DNA of 64,000 bases from Sphingomonas lutea (GCF_014396785.1 NZ_CP060718.1:1508501-1572500), one strand, 5' to 3'. Shown: positions 26,548 through 38,393, counted from the stretch's first letter. The notes: a model not told the origin generated them from the letters alone. Numbers and translations: made by a program.

Positions 26548-27008
26548 TGCCTCGGCACAGCGAAACGAAGCATCTGCCCTATGCGCCCGAACAGATGTTC
26601 GACCTGGTAGCGGACGTCGCGCGCTACGATGAGTTCCTGCCCTGGGTCGTCGCGGTGCGCGTGCGCTCGTCGAGCGAGACGGAAACGGTCGCCGACCTGA
26701 TCGTCGGCTTCAACGCCTTCAAGGAGCGGTTCACCAGCCGGGTGGTCAAGCAGCGGCCGTCACGCATCTGCGTCGATTATATCGAGGGTCCGCTCAAGTT
26801 CCTGCACAACGAATGGCGCTTTGAGCCGGCGGCCGAGGGCAACACCAACGTCCATTTCTCGGTCGATTTTGCCTTCAAATCGCGATTGTTCGAAAGTTTG
26901 GCCGGCGCAATGTTCGACCGGGCGCTGCGCAAGATGACCGGGGCGTTCGAGCAACGCGCCGCCGCGCTTTACGGCATCAATAGCTCGAGCGCGCAAAGCG
27001 CTGCCTGA
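26547..27008 (+). CDS. RatA/COQ10-family START-domain protein
   Basis: A 153-residue single SRPBCC/START domain: [20 protein letters not shown] opens it and VADVARYDEFLPWV follows. The family includes mitochondrial COQ10 (ubiquinone-binding) and E. coli RatA. A coenzyme Q-binding role is the likelier one in alphaproteobacteria. It is coupled to lipA by a one-base overlap and its 3' end overlaps the convergent pncC by 40 bases. Confidence 0.87.
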   Translation: MPRHSETKHLPYAPEQMFDLVADVARYDEFLPWVVAVRVRSSSETETVADLIVGFNAFKERFTSRVVKQRPSRICVDYIEGPLKFLHNEWRFEPAAEGNTNVHFSVDFAFKSRLFESLAGAMFDRALRKMTGAFEQRAAALYGINSSSAQSAA

Positions 27009-27472
27009 AGCCGCACGCCCGACCGGGTCTGCTCATTGAAGAACTTCTGGTCGGCAACGATCTTGGCTGGGTCGGCATCGCGCTCGGCGCGGGCGAAGAC
27101 CACGGTGCCGACCGGCTTCGACGCCGATCCGCCGCCCGGGCCGGCAATGCCGGTGATCGCGACGGCAACATCGGCCTCGGACGCGATCAGGGCACCGCGC
27201 GCCATCGCCCAGGCCGTGGCCACGCTGACCGCGCCGAAGGTCTCGACGACCTCGGAACTGACCTTGAGCTGGGTTGCCTTCGACGCGTCCGAATAGGTGA
27301 CGTAGCCCGCTTCGAGCACTTCGGAGGAGCCCGGAATCTCGGTGATCGCGGCGCTGACCAGCCCGCCGGTGCAGCTTTCGGCGATCGCGACGCGACGCCC
27401 GGCAGCGCGGTTGGCGTCGACCACCTCGCGCGCCTTGTCGACCAGGATCTTGGGAAGGAGCATTTCGCTCAT
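26969..27472 (-). CDS. pncC: CinA-family nicotinamide-nucleotide amidohydrolase
   Basis: A 167-residue stand-alone CinA C-terminal domain, which deamidates NMN in pyridine-nucleotide recycling. The family motif AIAESCTGGLVSAAIT is near the N-terminus, followed by GYVTYSDASKATQL, VAVAITGIAGPGGG and KPVGTVVFA. Start ATG 27472 overlaps the ispDF stop by 4 bases (ATGA), so the two are co-transcribed. Confidence 0.9.
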   Translation of the reverse strand: MSEMLLPKILVDKAREVVDANRAAGRRVAIAESCTGGLVSAAITEIPGSSEVLEAGYVTYSDASKATQLKVSSEVVETFGAVSVATAWAMARGALIASEADVAVAITGIAGPGGGSASKPVGTVVFARAERDADPAKIVADQKFFNEQTRSGVRLQAALCALELLMP

Positions 27473-28611
27473 AGCGCCGGCCCCATGCGGATGCTGGCGA
27501 TGGCCTGCGCAGCCATGCCCTCGCGCCGGCCGGTGAAACCCAGGCCTTCGGTGGTCGTCGCCTTCACGCTCACCTGATCGAGCGCGAGCCCGGCAATCTC
27601 TGCAATGCGGGCGCGGATTTGTGCGCGGTACGGCCCCACCTTCGGCTCCTCGGCAATGATCGTACAATCCACATGATCGACAATCGCTCCCTTAGCACGA
27701 AGCAGGGTAACGGCGTGCGCCAGGAAGCGGTCGGACGACGCGCCTTTCCATTGCGGGTCCGACGGCGGGAAATGTTCGCCGATATCGCCGAAGCCGCCAG
27801 CGCCGAGCAGCGCATCGGTGATCGCGTGGAGCGCAACGTCGGCGTCGCTGTGTCCGGCGAGCCCGCGACTATGGGGAACGGCAATCCCGCCGAGCATCAC
27901 CGGGCCATCGCCCGCGAAGGCGTGGACGTCGAACCCCATGCCGATGCGCGGCACCAGCCGGCCGGCCAGCCATTGCTCGGCCCGCTGGAAATCGGCGTCC
28001 GTGGTGATCTTGTCGAGCGCGGGATCGCCCGCGACCGCGGCGACGCGCAGCCCCGCGGCGCGCGCGACGCTGCTTTCGTCGGTGGGGACGCCGCTGTGCC
28101 ACGCAGCATAAGCGCGGCGTAGCGGATCAAGGCGAAAGGCCTGCGGTGTCTGCACCCGGACGACGGCGGTGCGGTCGAGGGGATCGCCCAGCTCACTCTC
28201 GGCGCGGGCAATGGTGTCGCTGACGGGCAGCACGGGCACCGCGCCGTCGCTGAACTCCAGCTGCGCGATCAGGCGGTCGATTACCGCGGCGGGACAGAAG
28301 GGCCGCGCCGCGTCATGCACCAATACGGCATCGGCTTCGATGGCCCGCAGGCCCGCCTGGACCGAGTCCGCACGCTCGACGCCACCAGTCACCGGGGCGG
28401 GAAGGTCGAGGCCGCGGAGCGCCGCGGCGGCGAGTTCGCCCTGGCCCTCGCCAATCACGACCTGCACTTGCCTTACACCGGGATGGCGTATCAGCGCCTC
28501 GGCTGCCCAGCGCAGGACGGGCTTGCCGCCGATCGGGCGATATTGCTTGGGCACGCCCCCGCCGAGGCGTTCGCCTCTGCCGGCGGCTACGATGAGTGCG
28601 GTAACGGTCAT
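27469..28611 (-). CDS. ispDF: Bifunctional IspD/IspF
   Basis: Fused enzyme of the MEP isoprenoid pathway. The N-terminal half (about 1-220) is the CDP-methylerythritol synthase IspD, with VAAGRGERLGGGVPKQY and VHDAARPFC. The C-terminal half (about 222-380) is the MECDP synthase IspF, with RIGMGFDVHAF, SDADVALHAI, DIGEHFPPSD and TTTEGLGFTGRREG. The fusion is typical of alphaproteobacteria. I place the start at ATG 28611 (MTVTALIVAAGRGE); upstream in-frame sequence to 28770 is not conserved. With ispE at 4.9 kb, three enzymatic steps of the pathway lie in this window. Confidence 0.95.
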   Translation of the reverse strand: MTVTALIVAAGRGERLGGGVPKQYRPIGGKPVLRWAAEALIRHPGVRQVQVVIGEGQGELAAAALRGLDLPAPVTGGVERADSVQAGLRAIEADAVLVHDAARPFCPAAVIDRLIAQLEFSDGAVPVLPVSDTIARAESELGDPLDRTAVVRVQTPQAFRLDPLRRAYAAWHSGVPTDESSVARAAGLRVAAVAGDPALDKITTDADFQRAEQWLAGRLVPRIGMGFDVHAFAGDGPVMLGGIAVPHSRGLAGHSDADVALHAITDALLGAGGFGDIGEHFPPSDPQWKGASSDRFLAHAVTLLRAKGAIVDHVDCTIIAEEPKVGPYRAQIRARIAEIAGLALDQVSVKATTTEGLGFTGRREGMAAQAIASIRMGPAL

Positions 28612-28745
28612 GCACGCTCCAGGTTCGAAGGCGCGGCTAACAGAGTCTGAAGACCCTCGCAAAGCGGATGCGACGTTGACTTCAACGGCTTTACAGAGCC
28701 TGATGTCGTGCCGGAGAGCATAAACAACGGGCAGGGGAGGGTGAA

Positions 28746-28928
28746 ATGGCTGGATTAGAGGGCAATGCAAGCAACCTTGTCGTCAAGTTCGTAATCGTCG
28801 CCGCCTTGGGCGGGATCTTGGGAGCCATCATTGGACGTGCGGTTGGCGGCTTGCTCACTGGTGGTCTCCTCGGCGCTGTCGTTGGGGGGATTGTCGGCGG
28901 CATCGTAGGGTGGCTTGCTACCCGCTGA
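28746..28928 (+). CDS. Small glycine-zipper membrane protein, 60 aa
   Basis: A 60-residue protein, almost wholly hydrophobic after residue 10. It repeats small-xxx-small glycine patterns (LGGILGAIIGRAVGGLL and GAVVGGIVGGIVGWL) across two membrane-spanning stretches. A good ribosome-binding site (GGGGAGGG) precedes ATG 28746. Function unknown; such peptides are common envelope-stress or membrane-packing proteins. Confidence 0.6.
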   Translation: MAGLEGNASNLVVKFVIVAALGGILGAIIGRAVGGLLTGGLLGAVVGGIVGGIVGWLATR

Positions 28929-28992
28929 CATGGGGACCTGAATGGCAGGCGCCTTGTCCGCCAGGGGCTGTTCAACTATCTGGCGCCGACCC

Positions 28993-29991
28993 ATGACAGC
29001 GTTGAAGCCCATAAATATCGGCCCGGTCCGGATCGATGCGCCCGTGATTTTGGCGCCGATGACGGCCGTCACCGACTTGCCGTTCCGGCGGATCGTCAAG
29101 CGCTACGGTGCCGGCCTGACCGTGACCGAGATGATCGCCAGCCAGGCGATGGTCCGTGAAACGCGCCAGTCGCTGCAAAAGGCGATGTGGGATCCGGCCG
29201 AGGAGCCCGTATCGATGCAGCTCGCGGGGTGCGAGCCGCATGTGATGGCCGAAGCGGCAAAGCTCAACGAGCAGCGCGGCGCCGCGATCGTCGACATCAA
29301 CATGGGCTGCCCGGTCAAGAAGGTCGTTAACGGCGATGCCGGGTCGGCGCTGATGCGCGACTTGCCGCTTGCTGCCGCGATCATCGAGGCGACGGTCAAG
29401 GCGGTGAAGGTCCCCGTGACGCTCAAGATGCGCATGGGCTGGGATCACAACAGTCTCAACGCGCCCGAGCTGGCGCGCATCGCCCAGGACCTGGGCATTC
29501 AGATGATCACCGTCCACGGCCGCACCCGCTGCCAGATGTACAAGGGTGAGGCGGACTGGCGCTTCATTCGCCAGGTCAAGGACGCGGTGACGATCCCGGT
29601 GATCGCCAACGGCGACATCTGCTCGGTTGCCGACGCCCGCGCCGCGCTCGACCAGTCGGGCGCCGACGGGGTGATGATCGGCCGGGGCGCCTATGGCCGG
29701 CCGTGGCTGCTCGGGCAGGTGATGAGCGACCTCGGCGGAGGCGGGGCCCGACCCGAGCCGAGCCTCGATGAACAGCTGGCCGCGATGCTTGAACAATATC
29801 AAGGCATGCTGGAGCTTTACGGTACGCACACCGGCGTCAATCTCGCCCGCAAGCATGTCGGTTGGTACACCAAGGGCCTCCCGGGCTCGGCCGAGCTTCG
29901 CAACAGCGTCAACCAGCAGGATGACCCGGCGGTGGTGATGGCGATGCTGCGCGATTTTTACGCGCCCTGGCTCGCCCAGTCGGCAGCCTGA
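28993..29991 (+). CDS. dusB: tRNA-dihydrouridine synthase
   Basis: FMN-dependent enzyme reducing uridines in tRNA. A TIM barrel opens [17 protein letters not shown]; the catalytic cysteine lies in [34 protein letters not shown] and [12 protein letters not shown] follow, with [11 protein letters not shown] at the phosphate site. The NifR3/DusB-type length (332 aa) fits. Start ATG 28993 is preferred to 28942. In many alphaproteobacteria this gene precedes the ntrB/C or ntrY/X regulators, as it does here. Confidence 0.93.
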   Translation: MTALKPINIGPVRIDAPVILAPMTAVTDLPFRRIVKRYGAGLTVTEMIASQAMVRETRQSLQKAMWDPAEEPVSMQLAGCEPHVMAEAAKLNEQRGAAIVDINMGCPVKKVVNGDAGSALMRDLPLAAAIIEATVKAVKVPVTLKMRMGWDHNSLNAPELARIAQDLGIQMITVHGRTRCQMYKGEADWRFIRQVKDAVTIPVIANGDICSVADARAALDQSGADGVMIGRGAYGRPWLLGQVMSDLGGGGARPEPSLDEQLAAMLEQYQGMLELYGTHTGVNLARKHVGWYTKGLPGSAELRNSVNQQDDPAVVMAMLRDFYAPWLAQSAA

Positions 29992-30049
29992 CGCCGCGCA
30001 CGTCACACAAGTGTGTTGTTAATGCAACGCTCGTGCTAGGCGGGCGCCG

Positions 30050-32304
30050 ATGGATGCGCGCACGGCCGAATCGCCGGTGAATTTGCAGCAGGAAAGCTGG
30101 CTCCGGCGTGAGCGGGCCAGCGGGCGCTTCTACGACCGATTGGCGGTCGTCATCGCCTTATTCCTGGTAGGTATGCTGTCGTACAGCGCCTGGCTGCTAA
30201 GCCGCAGTTCCAATCCTGGCACGATGCTGTCGCCCCCGTTGATCGCGCTGCTCCTGGTCGCAAATCTGCTGCCGGCGATTGCGCTGATGGTCCTGTTCTC
30301 GCGCCGGCTCGCGGTGCGCCGAGCCGAAGCCGGGGGGCTGGGGAGCGGCCGGCTTCACGTTCGCCTTGTCGGTCTCTTTTCGGTCATTGCCGCAGTGCCG
30401 ACCGTGCTCGTGGCGATCTTCGCATCCTTGCTGTTCCAGAGCGGGCTCGAATTCTGGTTTTCCGATCGTGCGCGAGGAATGATCGAAAATACGGTCGAGG
30501 TTGCGCGCGATACCTTCACGCGGGAAGTCGAGCGTGTCGCCAACGAAACCGTGACGATGAGCGGTGATCTGGCGGGCTATCTGAAGCTGGTCACGATTGA
30601 AGACCCGCGCTTCATCGAGGGCTTTGGGCGGCAGGTGCTCAACCGGAACCTGTCGGAAGCGATCATCATCAACGTCGGGCCGGACAATGTCCCGCGCTCG
30701 CTGGCGCTGGTTAACCCGTACGACCGCCCGCTGGAACGGATCATCACCTCGGCCAAGATCGCGCAATTGGGAAATGCGCAGAGCGTCCCGGTCAATTCGT
30801 CCGACCGGGTCGGGTCGCTTACTCGGCTCGATTACGGTCCGAACACCTACCTTTATGCGGCCCGCGTGTTCGAGCCGCAGTTCCGGCAGCAGATTCAGCG
30901 GGCCGACGCCGTCATGCGGGATTACCAGGTCTTGCTGTCGCGGTCGCGCGCGAACCAGCTACGCTTCAACGCCGCCCTTCTGCTCGGCGCCCTTGTCATT
31001 GTCGGCTTGTCGATCCTGACCGCCCTCAAGCTTGCCGACCGACTTGTTCGGCCAGTGGGCGAATTGGTCGGCGCCGCGGGCCAGATCGAGCAGGGGGATT
31101 TCTCGGCCCGCGTCCGGGTGGCCGAGACCGAGGACGAAGTGCAGACCTTGTCCGAAGCCTTCAACCGGATGGCCGGACGTCTTGAAGAGCAGACCGGTGA
31201 ACTGCGGACCGCAAACACGCAATTGGAGACTCGGCGCGCCTTCATCGAGGCGGTGTTGTCGAGCGTCACCGCCGGTGTGATCGCGATCGATACCGGCAAC
31301 CGCGTACTCCTCTTGAACCGTTCGGCCGAAACGCTTCTCCAGCGCAGCCAGCAAGACGTCGAAGGGCACAATCTCGCGGGTGTCTCCGCCGACCTCGACG
31401 AATTCATGCGCGGCGATCAATCGGAGGCTAACGTTCTCATTGTCGCGGATGCCGGTCAGCGCACGCTGGCGGTGAAGCGTGTGCGCTACAAGGACGGCAG
31501 CGTCCTGACCTTCGACGACATCACCGACCAATTGTTCGATCAGCGCCGGGCCGCCTGGTCGGACATCGCGCGCCGCATTGCGCATGAAATCCGCAACCCG
31601 CTGACCCCGATCCAGCTCGCCGCGGAGCGCCTGCAGCGGCGCTTCGGACAGGAAATCCAGTCTGACAAGGAGACGTTCGAGCGGCTGACGGGCACGATCG
31701 TCCGCCAGGTCGGTGACCTTCGCCGAATGGTCGACGAATTTTCCAACTTCGCGCGCATGCCCAAGCCGGTCTTCCGCGCGGAGAATGTGCACGAGATCGC
31801 GCGCCAGGCGCTGTTCCTGCACGAGGTCGCGCACCCCGCGATCACCTTCACCCTGGATCCGCCCCAGGGCGAGTTCGAGATGGTGTGCGACCGCCGCCAG
31901 CTCGCGCAGGCTCTTACCAACGTCGTTAAGAATGCCGTCGAAGCCATTGAAGGGCGGCGCAATCGCGGCGAACACAGCATTGCCGGCGACCGCGTCGACC
32001 TCCGCTTGCGGGCGGAAGAGCGGCAGCTGGTGATCGACTTGCTCGACACCGGTATTGGCCTTCCCGAAGACCGCGAACGGCTGACCGAACCCTATATGAC
32101 GACGCGCGTGCGCGGCACCGGCCTTGGCCTCGCCATCGTCAAGAAGATCGTCGAGGAGCATATGGGCGAGATCGCCTTCCTCGACCGGCCGGGCGGGGGC
32201 ACGCATGTACGCATCGCTTTCGATACCGAGCGCCTGGCCGCGCTGGCGACGGCCGAAGCCGGCGATTCAACCGACAATGACCGCAATCCCGAGGATGGTA
32301 ACTG

Positions 32305-32305
<1 letters not shown>
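30050..32305 (+). CDS. ntrY: NtrY-type sensor histidine kinase
   Basis: A 751-residue membrane sensor kinase. N-terminal helices (about 32-52, 65-85, 105-130) enclose a periplasmic sensor region; a further helix at about 305-325 is followed by a HAMP domain (DRLVRPVGELVGAAGQIEQG), a PAS domain and the HisKA region with the phosphorylated H512 in RIAHEIRNPLTPIQLAAERL. The ATPase domain has NVVKNAVEAIEGR (N box), LLDTGIGLPED (G1) and GTGLGLAIVKKIVEEH (G2). It partners NtrX, whose ATG overlaps its stop (TGATG). In alphaproteobacteria NtrYX responds to nitrogen or redox state; the signal here cannot be told. Confidence 0.94.
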
Positions 32306-33687
<1,382 letters not shown>

Positions 33688-33697
33688 GAGTACACGC

Positions 33698-34198
33698 ATG
33701 GCCCCGCGCGCGCTGAGCTTGCAGGATCACTTCCTCAACAGCATCCGCCGCGCCAAGCTGCCGGTCACCATCTTCCTCGTCAAAGGCGTCAAGCTTCAGG
33801 GCGTGGTGACGTGGTTCGACTCCTTCTCGCTGCTGCTGCGCCGCGATGGCGCATCGCAGCTCGTCTACAAGCATTCGATCTCGACCATCATGCCGGGCGA
33901 GCCGCCGCCCGACTTCGTCGCCAGCCTGCCGAAGGGCGAGCATGGGCAGGGCGGGCGCGCGGCGCTGCAGGACCTGTTCCTGGCCGCCGCCACGCGCGAC
34001 AGGGAGCGCATGACCCTGTTCCTCATCAACGGCGTGATGCTCCAGGGCAATATCAGCGCGTTCGATCAATTTTCGCTGATGCTCGAGCGCGGCGGGCAGG
34101 TGCAACTGGTGTACAAGCACGCCATATCGACGCTGCAGCCGGCCAATCCGCTCAAGCTCGACGGTGGCCACGACCTTGCGGAGAACGACGCTGAATAA
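33698..34198 (+). CDS. hfq: RNA chaperone Hfq with two tandem Sm domains
   Basis: A 166-residue protein made of two Hfq units. The first (about residues 5-68) has [20 protein letters not shown] and [12 protein letters not shown]; the second (about 88-150) has [20 protein letters not shown] and [12 protein letters not shown]. Both keep the QDxF proximal-face region (LQDHFL, LQDLFL) and the YKHxIST Sm2 signature. Normal Hfq is a single domain forming a hexamer; this double-length form should assemble as a trimer of pseudo-dimers. Tandem Hfq is reported for sphingomonads such as Novosphingobium. Placed between ntrX and hflX. Confidence 0.95.
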   Translation: MAPRALSLQDHFLNSIRRAKLPVTIFLVKGVKLQGVVTWFDSFSLLLRRDGASQLVYKHSISTIMPGEPPPDFVASLPKGEHGQGGRAALQDLFLAAATRDRERMTLFLINGVMLQGNISAFDQFSLMLERGGQVQLVYKHAISTLQPANPLKLDGGHDLAENDAE

Positions 34199-35498
34199 TT
34201 TCGACGGCAATGGCGCGATCGAGGTCGCGCGCGGCGAGCGCGCCATCCTGGTCGTTCCCGAGCTCCCGCGCGACGGTGCGCGGCGGTCGGTCGATGCGCG
34301 TCTCGACGAAGCCGCTGGCCTGGCCGAGGCGATCGGGATCGCGGTCGTCGGGTCGCGCGCCTTCCGCGTGCGCACAGTCCGCCCCGCCAGCCTGCTCGGC
34401 AAGGGCCAGGTCGAGGAGGTCGCCGACCTTGCGCGCGAGAAGGACGCGAAGCTGCTCATCGTCGATGCCGCCCTGACGCCAGTGCAGCAGAAGACGCTGG
34501 AGGACGAGGCCAAGACCAAGGTGATCGACCGTACCGGCCTGATCCTCGAAATTTTCGGCGAGCGCGCGGCGACGGCCGAGGGGCGGCTGCAGGTTGAACT
34601 CGCGCATCTCGACTATCAGGCCGGGCGCCTGGTGCGCAGCTGGACCCACCTCGAGCGGCAGCGCGGCGGCTTCGGCTTCCTCGGCGGCCCCGGCGAGACC
34701 CAGATCGAGGCCGACCGCCGCATGATCCGCGACCGAATGGCGCGCATCCGGCGGGAGCTCGACCAGGTCAAGCGCACGCGCTCGCTGCACCGTGATCGGC
34801 GCCAACGCGCGCCCTGGCCGGTGATTGCGCTCGTCGGTTACACCAACGCCGGAAAGTCGACGCTTTTCAACCGCTTGACGGGCGAAGATGTGTTCGCGCA
34901 AGACCTACTGTTCGCGACGCTCGACCCCACAATGCGGGACATTCGCCTGCCCGGGTTCGACAAGGTCATCCTGTCCGACACCGTCGGCTTCGTGTCCGAT
35001 TTGCCGACCGAATTGATCGCGGCATTCCGCGCGACGCTGGAGGAGGTCCGTTCGGCCGATCTCCTCGTTCACGTGCGCGACGTCGCGCATCCCGACAGCG
35101 AGGCGCAGCGCGACGATGTTGCCGACGTGCTCGCCTCGCTCGACCTGGCGGAGGAGGGGGCCCCGCCGCGGATCGAGGCATGGAACAAGATCGACTTGCT
35201 GACCGGCGACGAGCGCGAACGCGTTTTGGGCGAGGCGCAGCGCCGCGACGACGTGGTGCCCATTTCGGCCATCACTGGCGACGGGCTGGACGAATTGCGT
35301 CAGGCGATGGCGGTGCGGCTGCGGAGCGGGGAGGAAGTCCATCAGATCCGGCTCGCGGCGGGCGACGGCGGGAAGATCGCCTGGCTCCATTCGCGCGGCA
35401 AAGTGCTCGACCAGCGCATGGACGAGGACCAGGTCGAACTGTCGGTGCGCTTGTCACCCGACAATTGGGCGCGCTTTCAGGCGCTCGAATCCGCTTGA
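34164..35498 (+). CDS. hflX: GTPase HflX
   Basis: A 444-residue ribosome-associated GTPase (50S-binding, stress-linked ribosome splitting in E. coli). The HflX domain includes [23 protein letters not shown] VELAHLDYQ and [17 protein letters not shown]. The G domain has P-loop [14 protein letters not shown] (about 225-233), [10 protein letters not shown] and the NKID guanine-specificity motif. The GTG at 34164 would overlap hfq by 35 bases; TTG 34176 is an alternative. hfq-hflX is a classical pair. The 3' end overlaps the convergent mazG by 22 bases. Confidence 0.93.
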   Translation: MATTLRRTTLNNFDGNGAIEVARGERAILVVPELPRDGARRSVDARLDEAAGLAEAIGIAVVGSRAFRVRTVRPASLLGKGQVEEVADLAREKDAKLLIVDAALTPVQQKTLEDEAKTKVIDRTGLILEIFGERAATAEGRLQVELAHLDYQAGRLVRSWTHLERQRGGFGFLGGPGETQIEADRRMIRDRMARIRRELDQVKRTRSLHRDRRQRAPWPVIALVGYTNAGKSTLFNRLTGEDVFAQDLLFATLDPTMRDIRLPGFDKVILSDTVGFVSDLPTELIAAFRATLEEVRSADLLVHVRDVAHPDSEAQRDDVADVLASLDLAEEGAPPRIEAWNKIDLLTGDERERVLGEAQRRDDVVPISAITGDGLDELRQAMAVRLRSGEEVHQIRLAAGDGGKIAWLHSRGKVLDQRMDEDQVELSVRLSPDNWARFQALESA

Positions 35499-36223
35499 TC
35501 GGCCTTGGCGCGGACCCACAGCGCCTCTTTCTCCTCCAGGCTCAAGTTCGCAAAGCCGGGCTCGCCCTCAATCGCGCGGAAGCGACGTTCGAACTTCGCA
35601 TTGGCTTCACGCAGCGCAGCTTCGGCGTCGATATTGAGATGCCGTGCGAGGTTTACGACCGCGAACAGCAGGTCGCCAAGCTCCTCTAATTTACGCTGAT
35701 GGTCGGTCTCGCCATCGAGTTCGGCAAGTTCCTCGTCGACCTTGGCGCGCGGGCCAGCGACATCGGGCCAGTCGAAACCGACGCGGGCCGCGCGGCGCTG
35801 CAGCTTGGCCGCACGCTCCAGCGCCGGAAGAGCCAATGCAACGCCGGCCAATGCGCTGGAATCTGGTGATTTCTTACGCTCTGCTGCCTTCAGTTCCTCC
35901 CAACCGGGACTGTGCTCCGCATCACCGAAGATGTGCGGGTGGCGGCGCTCGAGCTTGTCGCAAATCCCGTCGAGCACGTCGTCGAGCCGGAAATGTCCAG
36001 CTTCCTCGGCCATTTGCGCATGGAACACGACCTGGAGTTGGAGATCGCCAAGCTCGTCGGCAAGCGCGTCCATGTCGTCGCGCGCGATCGCGTCGGCAAC
36101 CTCATAGGCTTCCTCGATCGTGTAGGGCGCGATCGTCGCGAAATTCTGCGCACGATCCCATTCGCAGCCGCGCTCCGGATCGCGCAGCCGCCGCATGATC
36201 GCAACGAGCCGCTCAAGCGACAT
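35477..36223 (-). CDS. mazG: Nucleoside triphosphate pyrophosphohydrolase MazG
   Basis: A 248-residue all-alpha NTP pyrophosphatase that removes non-canonical nucleotides and tunes ppGpp-related pools. Two MazG repeats are seen: the first with DPERGCEWDRAQNFATI, EEAYEVADAI and ELGDLQLQVVFHAQ; the second with ELGDLLFAVVNLARHL. Both have the ExxE...ExxD metal site. I use ATG 36223 (MSLERLVAIMRRLRDP); the ATG at 36253 adds ten unconserved residues. It follows the aspartic-protease gene by 66 bases on the same strand. Confidence 0.92.
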   Translation of the reverse strand: MSLERLVAIMRRLRDPERGCEWDRAQNFATIAPYTIEEAYEVADAIARDDMDALADELGDLQLQVVFHAQMAEEAGHFRLDDVLDGICDKLERRHPHIFGDAEHSPGWEELKAAERKKSPDSSALAGVALALPALERAAKLQRRAARVGFDWPDVAGPRAKVDEELAELDGETDHQRKLEELGDLLFAVVNLARHLNIDAEAALREANAKFERRFRAIEGEPGFANLSLEEKEALWVRAKADQADSSA

Positions 36224-36289
36224 GAAGGGGCCCCTGCGCCGCTTGATGCTCAAGTATGATAATATGCATTATGTAAATACCAAGGCGCA

Positions 36290-36871
36290 TCACGCGGTGA
36301 GAACCAGATGGTTGCCCTCGACCCGCCAGCTGCTCAGCGACGTCAGGAAGTTCATGCCAAGCACGTTCGTCCGGTCGCCCGGATTGACGAAGATGGTCAT
36401 GCCCTCGCGTCGGATCGGCCCAAGCTCGAAGTTGTCCGCGCGTGATCGCGCCATGTCGACCGTGCCATTGGCGGTCTGCACCGGCGCGCGCAGGCCGGAC
36501 GCAACGCCCGCGGCGCGTGCCGTCTCGCCCCCGATCGTGGTGATCGATGCACCGCTGTCGACTAGCAAGCGCACCGGCTGCCCATTGATTCGCGCATCGA
36601 CCCAAAAATGGCCGTCCTCGCTGATCGGAATGCGCAGCGTCTCGCCCGCCGCGATCGGTTCGCCGGTCAATTCGGCGCGGACTTGCTGTCCAAAGGCGGA
36701 AAAGTTCGATCGGAAGGCGAACAGGATGAACACGCCCGCGAATAGGGCGACCCAGATCATTGCCATCCGGAGCGCCTTGCCGAGCGGCAATTGGCTGCCG
36801 ATCAGCGATCCCAGCAGAAGCACGATCAGCAGGACGAGATAGACGGTGTTGGCGCCGTCGAAGCTGTTCAC
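36290..36871 (-). CDS. Membrane-anchored retropepsin-like aspartic protease
   Basis: A 193-residue protein with two N-terminal membrane helices (about 9-26 and 35-53) and a periplasmic retropepsin-like domain. The catalytic motif is LLVDSGAS with D105, followed by TIGGETARAAG and LGMNFLTSLSSWRVEGN. This is the clan AA, TIGR02281-type family; members would function as homodimers because each chain carries one aspartate. Its start overlaps the stop of the metallo-hydrolase by 4 bases. Confidence 0.87.
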   Translation of the reverse strand: MNSFDGANTVYLVLLIVLLLGSLIGSQLPLGKALRMAMIWVALFAGVFILFAFRSNFSAFGQQVRAELTGEPIAAGETLRIPISEDGHFWVDARINGQPVRLLVDSGASITTIGGETARAAGVASGLRAPVQTANGTVDMARSRADNFELGPIRREGMTIFVNPGDRTNVLGMNFLTSLSSWRVEGNHLVLTA

Positions 36872-37620
36872 AGCGCGATCTCCAGACCGTCATAGGCCGG
36901 CTCGGCCCAATCCGGCAGTTCCGCGACGAGCTTTCCATAGTCGAGGCCGTTGCCCATGTGCGTCAGATATAGGTGCCCCACTTGCAGCTCGCGAGCCCAG
37001 CCGAGAACGCCGTCGAGATGCGCATGAGTCGGATGCGGTTGGCGCGTCAGGCAATCGCTGATCATCACGTCCGCGCCCTCATAAAGCGCGCGCATGTCGT
37101 CGGTCATGTCGCTGTAATCGATCGCATAAACCAGCGAGTGCCCCTGGTCCTCGAAGCGCAGGCCGATGGACGTCGTGGTGCCGTGCGGCTGATCGACCGT
37201 TCTCACCTGCGCCCATGTTTCGCCCATCACTTCGGGCTGGACGATCGGGCGATAGAAGTCGCTCTGCTCGAACGCATAGGCGAAGCGGTGTGCAAGGCTG
37301 TCGAGCGTCTTCCGGCGGCCGAGTAACGGCACCGGGCCGCCGATCGCCTGCGAGACCGCGCGTAGCTCATCGATCCCATGCACATGATCGCCATGGTCGT
37401 GGGTGACGATCACCGCCGATAGTCGGTCGACATCGGCATCGAGCAATTGCTGACGAAGGTCGGGCCCGCAATCGACTAGGATCCGCTCCTCTCCGCTTTC
37501 GACCAGGATCGAGCTGCGCAGCCGCCGATTGCGCGGCTCGGCCGGGTCGCACTGGCCCCAGTGACCGCCGATCTTGGGCACCCCGGTCGACGTCCCGCAG
37601 CCGAGGACCCGGACCTTCAC
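36868..37620 (-). CDS. Metallo-beta-lactamase-fold hydrolase (PhnP-like)
   Basis: A 250-residue MBL-fold phosphodiesterase-like protein. It begins VKVRVLGCGTSTGVPKIGG, carries the metal-binding THDHGDHVHGIDEL motif, YAIDYSDMT and the C-terminal TH in LYLTHMGNGLDY. This pattern is typical of the PhnP/RNase Z-like class found after tatD. The GTG start at 37620 overlaps the tatD stop (GTGA). Substrate not predictable. Confidence 0.9.
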   Translation of the reverse strand: MKVRVLGCGTSTGVPKIGGHWGQCDPAEPRNRRLRSSILVESGEERILVDCGPDLRQQLLDADVDRLSAVIVTHDHGDHVHGIDELRAVSQAIGGPVPLLGRRKTLDSLAHRFAYAFEQSDFYRPIVQPEVMGETWAQVRTVDQPHGTTTSIGLRFEDQGHSLVYAIDYSDMTDDMRALYEGADVMISDCLTRQPHPTHAHLDGVLGWARELQVGHLYLTHMGNGLDYGKLVAELPDWAEPAYDGLEIAL

Positions 37621-38393
37621 GCGGCTTTCGGAAAGAGTCTGAAGAAGTTGGCGGTCGTCGTTGCCGCAAGCTGCTCGGGCGTTTCCCCGCGCAGGTTGGC
37701 GACGAAGGCGGCGGTGTCGGCGACGAACGCCGGCTCGCACTTTTGCCCGCGATGCGGAACGGGCGCGAGGAACGGCGCGTCGGTCTCGACCAGCATCTGG
37801 TCCGCCGGAAGCCATTTGGCGGTGTCCTGCAGGTCCGCGGCATTCTTGAACGTCACGATCCCCGACAGGGACACGTAAAAGCCAAGGTCGAGCCCCTTGC
37901 GCGCCAGATCGGCCGAACCGGTGAAGCAATGGAGAACGCCGGTTACGCCCCCTTCCCTGACCGCGGCGGACAGGATTTCGGCGGTGTCATCCTCGGCATC
38001 GCGGGTGTGGATGACGAGCGGCAGGCCGGTGCGCCGCGCGGCGTCAATATGCGCTTCGAACCGCTCACGCTGCGCGGCACGGTCGGACTTGTCGTAATAA
38101 TAATCGAGCCCGCATTCGCCGATGGCAATCACGCGCGGGTGATCGGCGGCCTCTGCCAATGCGCCTGCGCCCAAATCCGGGTGCGCATCGGCCTCATGTG
38201 GGTGGACGCCGACGCTCGCCCACACGTCGTCATGCCGTTCGGCCACGGCGATGACGTCATTCCATTCGCGCTGCCGCGTCGAGATATTGAGGAAACCGCC
38301 GATTCCACGGGCGCGCGCCGCATCGAGCACCTCGTCCTGGCGCTCGGCGAGCCCCTCGTAATTGAGGTGGCAGTGGCTATCGATCAGAGTCAC
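37617..38393 (-). CDS. tatD: TatD-family DNase/hydrolase
   Basis: A 258-residue TIM-barrel metal-dependent hydrolase (3'-5' exonuclease activity in characterised members). Opens LIDSHCHLNYEGLAE with the HxH metal pair; EcGLDYYYD, HTRDAEDDT, VLHCFTGSADLARKG and ETDAPFLAPVPHRG all match the family. Start and stop overlap metG and the MBL hydrolase by 4 bases each; the metG-tatD-MBL order is widespread in bacteria. Confidence 0.94.
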   Translation of the reverse strand: MTLIDSHCHLNYEGLAERQDEVLDAARARGIGGFLNISTRQREWNDVIAVAERHDDVWASVGVHPHEADAHPDLGAGALAEAADHPRVIAIGECGLDYYYDKSDRAAQRERFEAHIDAARRTGLPLVIHTRDAEDDTAEILSAAVREGGVTGVLHCFTGSADLARKGLDLGFYVSLSGIVTFKNAADLQDTAKWLPADQMLVETDAPFLAPVPHRGQKCEPAFVADTAAFVANLRGETPEQLAATTTANFFRLFPKAA

